In this document: one piece after another, positions 1-11,200 of the stretch
Numbering within the stretch: the first letter of the stretch is position 1
How the letters are laid out: every line of letters starts with the position of its first letter
Source of the DNA: Hemicordylus capensis
Lineage: Eukaryota; Chordata; Lepidosauria; Squamata; Cordylidae
NCBI RefSeq assembly: GCF_027244095.1
Contig: NC_069671.1
Coordinates: 4,974,001 to 5,038,000, forward strand
DNA length: 64,000 bases
Direction of reading: 5' to 3'
Position numbers and translations under genes: made by a program
The notes under the pieces: model-generated
Seen by the model: only the letters and a program-made list of their open reading frames with translations
Database searches by the model: none
Told to the model about the DNA's origin: nothing

Positions 1-151
1 TGCACCTTCTTGTTGAACTTCAGTATCCAGAACACGTTGCTTAACTAACTTCCTGGCTTGCTCAATTCCTACAGTATGCAAATCCTCTGTGGAGAGGCCA
101 AAAAGAGAAAATGTACTCAACACAGCTCGTTTCCAGCTCGAATTAAAGCCA
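1..151 (-). other. Unidentified open frame running off the left edge
   Basis: On the minus strand an uninterrupted frame runs from a Met near position 157 to the window edge and reads about 50 residues (MNDGFNSSWKRAVLSTFSLF, later EQARKLVKQRVLDTE). The composition looks protein-like, but I do not recognise it. It could be the C-terminal part of a non-LTR retrotransposon polyprotein, or chance. It lies upstream of the first visible PPM1F exon and opposite to that gene, so it is not part of PPM1F. Confidence 0.25.
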
Positions 152-357
152 TCATTCATAGCCCAAGAAGCTGAACCCGCCTGTCCAAAGTCGATGTAAA
201 GCAAAGTCGATGTCTTGAGTAGATGTAAAGAATAAGCTATACAGAGAGTGCAAAAATTTCCTTGGCAAGCAAAGAAAATTTGGGTTCAGCATATAAAAAA
301 TTACATGATGCCTTTGCATTCCTGACCATCTCATCTGATATTTGACATTTTAGAGGC

Positions 358-600
358 ATCACCCCCTGCTAACTGAGCAAGGAGACACCGTTTTAAAGTG
401 GTGATTCCCTCTTGAGCAGGGGGAGAGCAACCAGCCCTCTCCATCCCCAGCACAGCTTCCTCTAGTGGCTGTTGCTGATGTCTGTCTTATGCTTCTTTTT
501 TAGACTGTGGGCCATTTTACTTATTTATTTTTATGTATACCACTTGGGGAACTTTTGTTGAAAAGCGATGTATAGATATTTATTGTATTTGTATCGTGGA
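358..600 (+). repeat. Interspersed repeat with L2-like 3' end
   Basis: A family of about 240 bp seen at least ten times in the window. It has a gggagagcaac core, then CCCCAGCACAGC, a TGTTGCTG-TGTCT block, and a 3' end of the type GTTGAAAAGCGATGTATAGA. Other copies lie at 3764-4020, 5948-6168, 10860-11085, 51085-51365, 54655-54870, 55735-55945 and 60235-60450. The 3' end resembles L2-type LINE tails, but I cannot name the family. Confidence 0.6.
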
Positions 601-845
601 GTTTCGTAACGTCCGTTGTAATGCTTGTAAAGCCACTAGATCATTTGAGTTTGAATGTTCTGTGATTCTTGCTTTTTAATGACATTTGTACAGACCCCAG
701 TCTGTCCAATTCGCATGTTAAGATACGCTGCGGTTCACCAAAAAACAGACAAGCAAGGCTAGCTCGGGATCTAGTGCCACCTATTCCTTTGGCATTACAT
801 CGGGACTGAGCCATAAACGATTTGCTAACTCGAGTTATTTTCATA

Positions 846-1470
846 ACACAAGGGAAACTTACGGAATTCTCTGCCACAGGATGTGGTGATGGCTACTGGC
901 TCGGATGGCTTTAAATGGGATTTAGACAAAGTCATGGAGGGCAGGTCTATCAATGGCTACTAGTCTGGTGGCTAGAGGCTACCGCCAGCCTCAGAGGCAG
1001 GATGCCTCTAAACACCAGTTGCAGGGGAGCACCCACAGGAACATAGGAAACTGCCATATACTGAGTCAGACCATTGGTCTATCTAGCTCAGTATTGTCTT
1101 CACAGACGGGCAGCGGTTTCTCCAAGGTTGCAGGCAGGAGTCTCTCTCAGCCCTATCTTGGAGATGCTGCCAGGGAGGGAATTTGGAACCTTCTGCTCTT
1201 CCCAGAGCGGCTTCATCCCCTGAGGGGAATATCTTACAGTGGTCACACATCAAGTCTCCCATTCATATGCAACCAGGGTGGACCCTGCTTAGCTATGAGG
1301 ACAAGTCATGCTTGCTGCCACAAGACCAGCTCTCCTCTCCTGAGGGCATCCCCTCAGCTCCTGCCTGTGGGCTTCTCAGGGGCATCTGGTGGGTCACTCT
1401 GTGAAACCGGATGCTGGACTAGATAGGCTTTGGGCTTGATCCAGCAGAGCTGTTCTTGTGTTCTTATGAA
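846..1470 (+). repeat. CR1/L3 LINE 3' end, interrupted by a SINE
   Basis: The + strand reads the last codons of a CR1-type ORF2 (NSLPQDVV, then RSINGY and stop) followed by the CR1 3' UTR and its tail ending GTTCTTGTGTTCTTATG. The same C-terminus and 3' UTR recur on the minus strand at 52.2-53.4 kb. The 3' UTR is split by a SINE at 1041-1340. Confidence 0.85.
1041..1340 (-). repeat. 5S/tRNA-Ala chimeric SINE, inserted in CR1
   Basis: A near full-length minus-strand copy. It begins (as the reversed tail) ACATAGGAAACTGCCATATA and ends with the reversed 5S-like head (AACCAGGGTGGACCCTGCTTA, then CCAGCTCTCCTCTCC). CR1 3' UTR lies on both sides, so this copy is younger than the CR1 copy. Confidence 0.9.
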
Positions 1471-2116
1471 ACATACCTTGGAAATTCTTACACACAAGTG
1501 GGACCTACATCAAAACTTTGTGGTGTATCCTCTGCCCTGAATAGTAACTAGCGATCTTGTCTCAATTGCGCTTGGTTTAATTGATAGACTTGCACACCTT
1601 GCCCAGTTTCTAGTTCCTTTAGACTATCTTCTTCTTCTCCTCTTCTGGAGTGAAAGTGAGATTTGCACACAACAGGAGACAATGGAGGAATCTGGCACAT
1701 TTGGGAAGCTGCAGTGTTGGGTGGCAGCATTGTGCCCCTTTCCCAAAACGAAGCCAGCGATGAGATGTGGTACGCTGTCATTTTCTTATCTCTGCACCCT
1801 CAACTTTCTGCAAGGATCAACATTCTGTAAGGTTCTGGAAGCACCCAGGACTAGTTTGACTTAAAAAAAAAAAAAAAGCCAGTCTCCTCATTTACAAAGT
1901 GTCTATACTTCTGCATATCTGAGCCCCAGAGTTGTTACTATGTCTTTGGCTGGCTCCATTTTGCTTCCAAACCAATAGTGAACTCAGATGGTTGTGTATA
2001 TATGGTACTCGGGGATAGACAGCTTTCGAAAACTGAAGCCTGTTTTAACTGTCCAGTGATTGCCTTCCCTTCCTTTTCCCCATGCTCATGTCAACGTGTT
2101 TTCCTTTTCTTCCCAG
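1471..2116. other. PPM1F intron, no recognised element
   Basis: Apart from a short poly-A run at 1863-1877, I see no gene, RNA or repeat here. The last 16 bases form the polypyrimidine tract and AG acceptor of the first PPM1F exon in the window. Confidence 0.6.
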
Positions 2117-2247
2117 GAATGCACCACCTCTTCTTGCAGCATCCTTGATTCATGCTGCAGTCTGTGACCTGCTACAGACTGATCTTGGTGATTTTAGAAA
2201 GCAGAATGTGGAAGGGGAGGAGGCTGGAGACCATGGGACATCTCCCT
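2117..2247 (+). CDS. PPM1F: PPM1F coding exon (first one in the window)
   Basis: Acceptor TTCCTTTTCTTCCCAG and donor GTAAGT. One base completes a split codon, then the exon reads [20 protein letters not shown] and TDLGDFRK, matching human APPPLAAALAHEAVSQLLQ and TDLSEFRK. It ends one base into a codon. This is the regulatory N-terminal part, before the catalytic domain. Confidence 0.9.
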
Positions 2248-5200
2248 GTAAGTAAAGTATATTTTCCTCCAATTGGAATGCTCATATAACTTGGATCCTG
2301 AGCCTAAGCTCTTTTCTGGTCTTGTGGTAGCCAGCATGACTTGTCCCTATAGCTAAGCAGGGTCTGCCCTGGTTGCATATGAATGGGAGACTTGATCTGT
2401 GAGCACTGCAAAATATTCCCCCCAGGGGATGAAGCTGCTCTGGGAAGAGCAGAAGGTTTCAAGTTCCCTCCCTGGCTTCTTCAGCATAGGGCTGAGAGAG
2501 ACTCCTGCCTGCAACCTTGGAGAAGCTGCTGCCAGTCTGTGAAGACAATATAGAGCTAGATAGACCAATGGTCTGACTCAGTATATGGCAGTTTCCTATG
2601 TTCTAGTATGGCGGAGCTGTTGCTCTGCATTTTTTAGGGGTCTTGATGATCTAAGATGCAGAATTAGGCTGCTTTCATGTTTTAGTATCACATGGGAATT
2701 TCATAGCACAGAGATATGGGAGGAGAGCTGGTCTTGTGGTAGCAAGCATGACTTGTCCCCTTAGCTAAGCAGGGTCCACCCTGGTTTCATTTGAATGGGA
2801 GACTCCATGTGTGAGCACTGTAAGATATTCCCCTCAAGGGATGGAGCCACTCTGGGAAGAGAACCTGCCTGCTTCCATGCAGAAGGTTCCAAGTTCCCTC
2901 TCTGGCATCTCCAAGATAGGGCTGAGAGAGATTCCTGCCTACAACCTTGGAGAAGTCACTGCCAGTCTGTGTAGATGGCATTGAGCTAGATGGACCAATG
3001 GTCTGACTCAGTATATGGCAGCTCCCTATGTTTCTACAGTCATGGCCCCAAAATGGCCAGCACTGGCAGGTTAGTGGAACTAACAGTGATTGATTTTGTC
3101 ATGCTGCTAGCAAGCTAGGTCTCGCCCAGGGAATGTGTGTCTTTCGGAGAAATATTTATACCTTGCCTTTCAAGACATCTGGCAGCATTTTTTAAAAAAA
3201 CCAAATGAAGCAGCAGCAGAGAAATATAGCATATAAAAACCCCAGCAGCAATGCCGAGACAAAAATGCAGTTGCACAATTTAGATGTTAAAAGCCTGAGG
3301 GAATGAGGAGGGCCCTAATTGGGCGATGAAACACCACCAGAGATGAAGTGAGGCATGCCTCCTTTGTGTGAGGGTGGGATTCCATAAATTGTGTGCAGCA
3401 AGCCACAGAGGGGTCCCATTCCCAGCTCCCTACCAGACTTGCATCAGATGTGGAGGAGAGGTCTATCAATGGCTACTAGTTGGAGGGCTGTGGGCCACCT
3501 CCAGCCTCAAAGGCAGGATGCCTCTGAGTACCTGTTGCAGGGGAGTAACAGCAGGAGGGACGGCATGCCCTCCGCTCCTGCCTGTAGGCTTCCAGTGGCA
3601 TCTGGTGGGCCACTGTGTGAAACAGGATGCTGGACTAGATGGGCATTCTTGGGCCTGATCCAGCAGGGCTGTTCTTATGTCACTGGGACATGCAGGAGAG
3701 CTTTTCCAGCAGAGCTTAACCCCTGGGAAGTTTCATACAGGAGAAAGCAATCCTTCAGATATCGAGGAATACGGTGAATATCTGTATCCTGCTTTTCAAC
3801 AAGTGTTCCCAGAGCAGTTTACATAGAAATAAATAAAGATGGCTCTCTGTCCCCAGAGGGCTCACAATCTTAAAAAGAAACAGAAGATAGACACCAGCAA
3901 CAGCCACTGGAGGGATGCTGTGCTGGGGATGGATAGAGCCAGTTGCTCTCCCCCCTGCTAAATACAAGAGAATCACCACTCTGAAAAGGTGCCTCTTTGC
4001 TCTGTTAGCAGGGGACGCTAACAGAGGATTTAACAGTCAAAACCAGCACTTTGAAGCACAAAGAGGATTTAACAGCACAAAACCAGCACTATTTGTTCAA
4101 TTTATTTATTGGGTCACCTTAAATGGCGCAGTGAGGAACTGCTTGACTAGATGCTTTAACTGATATAGTTTTTGATTGTTTTAGTGTTGTTTTTAGAATA
4201 TTGTTTTAAAATTTTAAACTGTGTTTTAAATTTCTTGCTTTAAAATTTTCTGTTTTTGTTTTTAATTAGTGTTTTACTGTTTTTATTTGTTGTGAACTGC
4301 CCTGAGACCTTGGGTTAGGGCGGTATAAAAATACACTAAATAAAATAAAATAAAATAAATAAATAATGAGCAGAAGGTTGCCGGTTCAAATCCCCACTGG
4401 TACTATATCGGGCAACAGCAATATAGGAAGATGTTGAAAGGCATCATCTCATATGGGAGAGGCAATGGTGAACCCCTCCTGTATTCTGCCAAAGCAAACC
4501 GCAGGGCTCTGTGGGTGCCAGGAGTCGACACCCACTTGACGCACACTTTACTTTATTTATTTATTACATTTCTATACCACCCTGTCCAAAGGTTCTGGGC
4601 GGTGTACAACAAAACAAAACAAAACACATAACCATTTAAAACAATATAAAGCAAATTAAAAAACAGTTTAAAATGATCTAAAACCAATTAAAAACTATCA
4701 GACCAGTTTTAAAACCTTGGAAGACCAAACAAACAGGTAAAAACTAAAAAGGGCTCTCTTGAAGGCCAACGAGGAGCCCAAATGACACATTGTGCCTCAG
4801 AATGTACTGGGAGCCAGTATAGTTCCCACAGCAAGGGGCTCCCATGTGCCCAGCGTCCTGCTCCCGCCAGCAGCCGGGCTGCAGCATTCTGGACCAGCTG
4901 CTGCATCCACACACTTTTACAAGGAGGCATGCATCTTGCCAAAACGCCTTGGAAAATGCAGCCGGCTAATTCTCACCTTAGTTTGTGATGAGGTTGGAAA
5001 GTTGCCCACCGGTGGTGGATATTGCAAATGGTTTGGGCGTGCCGAGGGGCCCCTGCCGCTGAAGGGCCCTTCTTCCCTGGGGCAGCAGGAGTGAGAGCCG
5101 CCCACAGCAAAGAGCGAGGGCTTCTAGCATAGCTGTGATTGGACGTCAGCAGTGCCGCCTGTCTCCCAAGCGCAAAGGGGAGTTGGAAAGAGAGATGTTC

Positions 5201-8200
5201 CCCCCTCTCCAGACAATGAGATGACCTGCTCTGGCATTTTTTCCTCTCTCTCTCTCTCTCTTGTTGCCCCAATAAAGTTCTCCTCAACCTTATTCCATCC
5301 CCATTTTTCTGTACCTATTATGTCCATGCCTGTTTTGGAGAGGAGGGATGAATCTGGATTAGATGAGTAAGGTTTAGCATGAGAGAGAGAGAGAGAGAGA
5401 GAGCGCGCGCGTGAGAGTAAGCAAAAGCATGTATGACTGCGTCTGCGCATATTGGTCTTTTGCCTTGCCCCGATCTGCTGTCTCGCCCCAATTTAAATTG
5501 TAAGCTCGTTGGAATAGAGACTTCTCTCTTTTGCTTATGTTACTCTGTACAACACCCTGTTTGTCCAAGATGTGTATATAAAAGAGCTAACTGTATACAT
5601 GAAGAATGCTGATAAATCATCAAGCAGTTACTTGGCAAAGCACTAGGAGTAATTCATTCTTCTGCTCCAGCAATGTTGGGTTCCTTTTCCTGTTGAATCA
5701 AAGTGAAGGTGGTTCCATCTGCTGGGGTTCATGGAAACTGCATGTCCTTGAAGGTATTGAGAGCAGCATGTTGAGGGCCAAATGATATGTTCTGTAAATG
5801 TATATTTGGCCCTGCCTCCCCGCCCCCCCGCCCCGCCCGCTCTGTCTTAATTAACACACCACAATTTGCCAGGTTTGTGTAAAACTGCAGTTTGTTACTA
5901 GCCACCCAGAGACGTAAGTTTGGGCGGGATATAAATAAAATAAAATAAATAAATTTATTATTGTTGTTGTTGTTGTTAATATACCACTTTCAATGAAAAT
6001 TTTCTCAGTGTGGTTTACATAGAACAAGAATAATAAATAATAAGATAGTTCCCTTGCCCCCAAATGGCTCATGGGCTAAAAAGAAACCCAGCCACAGCCA
6101 CTGAGGGAACTGACTGACTAGTTGCTTTCCGCCTGCTTAATATAAAGAGAACCCACACTTTGAAAGGTGCCTAGGAACATAGGAGGTTGCCTTCTACCAT
6201 TGATCCATCTTGCATGGTATTGCCTACACTGACTGGCAGTGGCTTCTCCAAGGTTTCAGGCGGGGTCCTCTCCCAGCCTTCCCTGGAGATGCTGCCACTT
6301 GGGACCTTCTGGATGCAAAACAGGTGAACTACCCATTGGAAGCGGCCCTATACCGAGTCAGACCCTTGGTCCGTCTAGCTCATTATTGTCTACACAGACC
6401 GGCAGCAGCTTCTCCAAGGTCGCAGGCGGGAATCTCTCTCAGCCCTCTCTTGGAGATGCTGCCAGGAAGGGAACTTGGGACCTAGATTCTCTTCCCAGAG
6501 CTGCTCCATTCCCTGAGGGGAAGATCTTCCAGGGCTCACACATCAAGTCTCCCATTCATATGCAACCAGGGTGGACCCTGCTTAGCTAAGGGGACAAGTC
6601 ATGCTTGCTACCACAAGACCAGCGCTCCTCTCCCAGGAGAGGAGGTAACCCGGACCGAAGCCATTCAAGACTTTAAAGGTAATAACCAGCACTTTGTACT
6701 TGGCCCAGAAACATCCCGGCAGCCAGTCTGCAAACCAGTCCCAAGGCAAACTCTGCTTAGCACAGGGCCCAATCCATCCTTGCTACATCACGACTGGCTC
6801 TCTCTGCCTCTTTGCCTGGTTAGCAGGAGTGAGGCAATAGAAGTCCCTCAACGTGACTTTCTGCCGCTTCTTTCTTTTTGGGGGGACCAGTGCTGGACAG
6901 AGGGCCTCTGCAGCGCTGCTTCTTCAACAAGCTCTGGGACATTTGCTGCAAGTGGCAGAAGGAGCCTCCGCCACTGAGGCCACTCAAGCGCTACCTCCAG
7001 GTCTCCATCCACGCCACCCGGAACACCCGCCGCAAAATGGAGGACAGGCATGTTTCCCTCCCAGAATTCAATCAGCTTTTTGGCATGATGGTGAGTTTTC
7101 ATGGCTGAGGCGTTCATTTGTTTTTCAGTCCTGACTGCTCTTTGTGTACCAACTTAACATAAGAACAGCCCTGCTGGATCAGGCCCAAGGCCCAGCTAGT
7201 CCAGGGATTCTCAGCGTTGGGTCCCCAGATGTTCTTGAACTTCAACGCCCATAATCCCCAACCAAAGGCCACTGGGGCTGGGGATTATGGGAGTCGAAGT
7301 CTAAAAACATCTGGGGACCCAACATTGAGAATCCCTGATCTAGTCCAGCATCCTGCTTCTCACAGTGGCCCACCAGATGCTTCCAGTAAGCCCACAGGCA
7401 AGAGGTGAGGGCATGCCCTCTCTCCCGCTCTTGCTCCTCTGCAACTGGGATTGAGAGGCATCTTGCCTCAGAGGCTGGAGTTGGTAATATAATATTGATA
7501 TTATTTGCTGCTGTTTTCTGTTGTCTCTTTAGTGTTACTCTTACCATATTTACCTGAATAGAAGATGCCTCTGCATTTAAGACGGCCCCTTTAACAATGC
7601 AGGTTACATGCCACACATGCAAGTTTCCTTCTGCTTTATTGTTTCTCGCCTCTCTCATGTCCCTGCCACCCTAAGGATGACGTGGATAGAGCGTATTTTG
7701 CCGTGTTCGATGGCCACGGTGGGATAGATGCTGCTAACTATGTGGCCACTCACTTGCATGTCAACGTGGCGCATCACAAGGAGATTCTGAAAAACCCCGA
7801 GGAAGCCTTGAGAGACTCTTTCCAGAAAACGGACGAAATGTTCCTGTGCAAAGCCCGAAGGGAGGTGAGTGGGGATAGGTAGGCACGGCAGTATTGGGAA
7901 GGAGAATGTGTGTTGAGGGGGGCAGGGGGTCATGTGTATGCAGGGATCCACAAATGTAGGCTTGGCTCACTAGCTAGCCATTATTTGTGGCCACCCCCAG
8001 CAGTGTTCCCTCTAACAGAGATTCCCTCTATGTTGTGGACTACAACTCCCAGAATCCCCAGCTGCAATGGCTTTTGCTTGGGGATTCTGGGAGTTGTAGT
8101 CCACAACATCTGGGAATCCCTCTTAGAGGGAACATTGACCACCAGTCTTTGCTTGGATCCTTTTCTGGCTCACAGGCAGAGGGCTTGGGAGAGAAGTGGG

Positions 8201-11200
8201 TCTCCTGCCCTTTGCACTGGGAGATGGAGCTGGTCAGAAACGAGGGGAGCTCTTCTGCTGCTCAGAAAAGACTCCTGCTCACGTTCTCAGAAGAAGGCAG
8301 CAGAATTGAGACCTCTGGGGAGGATTTCTGGGTGGTCCTGGGTGTCCCATTTGCCAGAGGGCTGGAGGCACTCTCCACTGGCGAGCTGGCCAGTGGATTT
8401 GTAGAGGCCGGTGTACATGCGGACTAGTTGTGTTCAGTTTTGACCACTGTTTTAAATAACTAAATCTCAATGCCGCAAAATAAGGTTGTGTGACTCCGTC
8501 ACGAACTGAATGTCTCTGGCCCAGAATGCGGCACGGTTGAATCGTTGGCACCCATTACCCCCACACAGTTACATTTACACGCTTCAAAGCATGCTTTAAA
8601 ACATCTCCCCCCCCCTTTACACCGCAGAAACTGCGCAGTGGTAGCACCGGGGTGACTGCCTTGATGGTTGGGAACAAGCTGCACATCGCGTGGCTGGGGG
8701 ACTCCCAGGTAATGCTGGTGCAGCGGGGGAAAGCTGTCACCCTGATGGAACCTCACAAGCCAGAGAGAGAGGTAATGGCTGCTCCTTGGAGCCCCTACTA
8801 TGCATCGCTTGGAGTCTGTGTGGATGTTGGTGCGGGAACAAGTCCAGTGGAGAGGAGAGCTGGTCTTGTGGGAGCAAGCAGGACTGGTCCCCTCAGCTAA
8901 GCAGGGTCTGCCCTGGTTGCATAGGAATGGGAGACTAGATGTGAGCATTATAAGATATTCCCCTCAGGGGATGGAGCCACTCTGGGAAGAGCATCTAGGT
9001 TTCCAGTTCCTTCCCTGGCAGCATTTCCAAGACAGGGCTGAGAGAGACCCCTGCCTGCAGCCTTGGAGAAGCCGCTGCCAGTCTGGGAAGACAATACTGA
9101 GCTAGATGGGCCTATGGTCTGATTCAGTATATGGCAGCTTCCTATGTTCCTATGAGCTCACGAAAATCCCAGCATTTGAAAGGGCCATCTCACTCTGCCA
9201 TCTGGATACATGAGAGATTCTGCCTGTTAAAAAACAAAGTATTAAATGTGTGTTGGCTTATTTTTACATTTATATCCCATTGGATTTGAACTTGGGTCTC
9301 CCTGGCAGTGTTCCCTCCAAGGCATGTGCACGCGCTCACATGTTTTTTTAATGTCCGCTCAGTTAATTTTAGATCCCGCTCAGGTTGAATCAGGAAGGCG
9401 CCATTCTGAATGCACATACACACACCCTGCCTTGATACTGCTGCCCAGAACAAAACTCATTCCGCACACAGATGGAAAATGAGCGAACACTGCCCCCCAC
9501 TCCTAGTCCAGCGCCCTAACCACTACACCATGCTGTCTGTCTCTGGAGGCAAACAGAGAAATGTAAACTATGTCTTTATGTGTGTGTTTACTTAGGATGA
9601 GAAGCAGCGGATAGAAGCCCTAGGGGGCTGCGTGACCTATATGGACTGCTGGCGTGTCAATGGAACCCTTGCTGTTTCCAGAGCTATCGGTAAGCAAAGT
9701 TCGCTGAGCTCTTCCAGGTACGATACATTGTCGGTTGCTCTAATAAAATATTGCTAGCCATATGGATAGCGGGGGAAATTTCCAGCACCATTTGCATTTT
9801 GACATTTCTCTTTCTAATAGGAATGGATTTCAGAGCACAATCTCAGGACTAGCAACTTCGCAGCTGAGCTATTTATATACTTCTTTTACCAAAGTTGCTG
9901 TTTGGCATTGAATAGCTTTCACGGACATTTGTAATGAACATGGCCAGGAAAAAAAAATACAGCCAAACCCCCATTGCACAAGGCCATTTGTTGTAATTTT
10001 TTTGTGTTGGTTTTGTTTTTATTTCCATATTAACAAAGATTGCAGCATTTGCTAACCTTGGACTCCATTGCTTCCATTATGGGCACCTACATTAATAACT
10101 GCTCTGCACAGTAGATCACCATAGTAACGCACACCTGACAGTGCAAGCTGACGAACAAAGCTTTTCCCGTTCCTTCCCCTAACCATCTGTAATGATATTT
10201 AATATTCTAGTTGTACCACGGCCAGAGTGTGCTGCTATCGGAAGTCAGTGCAAAAGAGTTCTCTCTGACTATTGTTCGGTTCGATGTTTAAATACTTTGA
10301 AATGGTTTATATCCCTCTTTTTTGTTGCGGGGGGAGGGGGAATCTTGTGTGGGTTATCCTCGCCATGTGCCCCAGAGGCAGGATTTATGTAAATTAGCTG
10401 GAAAAGCTCTAAGAGCCTGGGAAGGATGACCCCCACACAGTTCTTTCAGACCCTCCTCGAGCTCCAGTGATGGTCTTTCTCATTTCCAGTCTGGAAATCT
10501 CATCTATTTTTCTCTGAACCTACTGCTGCTACTAAGAATATTTATATACCACTTTCCAAGAAAAGTTCTCAAAGTGGTTCACAAAGAAAAATGGCTCCCT
10601 CACTAGAATAATAGAATGTTAGAGTTGGACGGGGCCTCAGCGGTCTTCTAGTCCATCCCCCCGTCAGTGAAGGAAACAGCGACAGTATCCCTGCCCAGCC
10701 TGAGTTTGAAAACCTCAAGCGGAGGAGAGCCCGCCGCTTCATGAGGCAGGCTGTTCCTCTGTCAAACAGTTCTCACAGTTAAGAAGTTCTTCCTAATGTC
10801 TAGCCTAAATCTGTGTAAGCTGTCAGATATCTAGAATCTTATCTTTGACTTTTGGGAAATACATCGAGCTGTATTGGTGATTCTCTTTAGGGAAAGAGCA
10901 ACTGGCCCTTTTGATCCCCAGCACAGCATCCCTCCAGAGGCTGTTGCTGGTGTCTGTCTTGTGTTTCTTTATTTGGATTGTGAGCCCTTTGCGGGGACAG
11001 GGAGCCATTCTATTTGTTTGTTTATATATACGTAAGCCGCGTTGGGAACTTCGTTTGAAAAGCGGCATATAAATATTTGTCGTCTTCGTATATAGAGTGT
11101 AAAGAAGTGATCAGATTTTGCCTAATGCAAAATTTGAGGTGAACATGGAGGTTCTTGGTCTCATTGCAAGATATCCAAAGAATTTTTGAAGAAAATGAAA

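Noticed and set aside
1-2100. Upstream PPM1F coding exon with the start codon
   Set aside because: I looked for the N-terminal region (human FLDTLLQDFPALL or similar) and found none, so the gene is called 5' partial.
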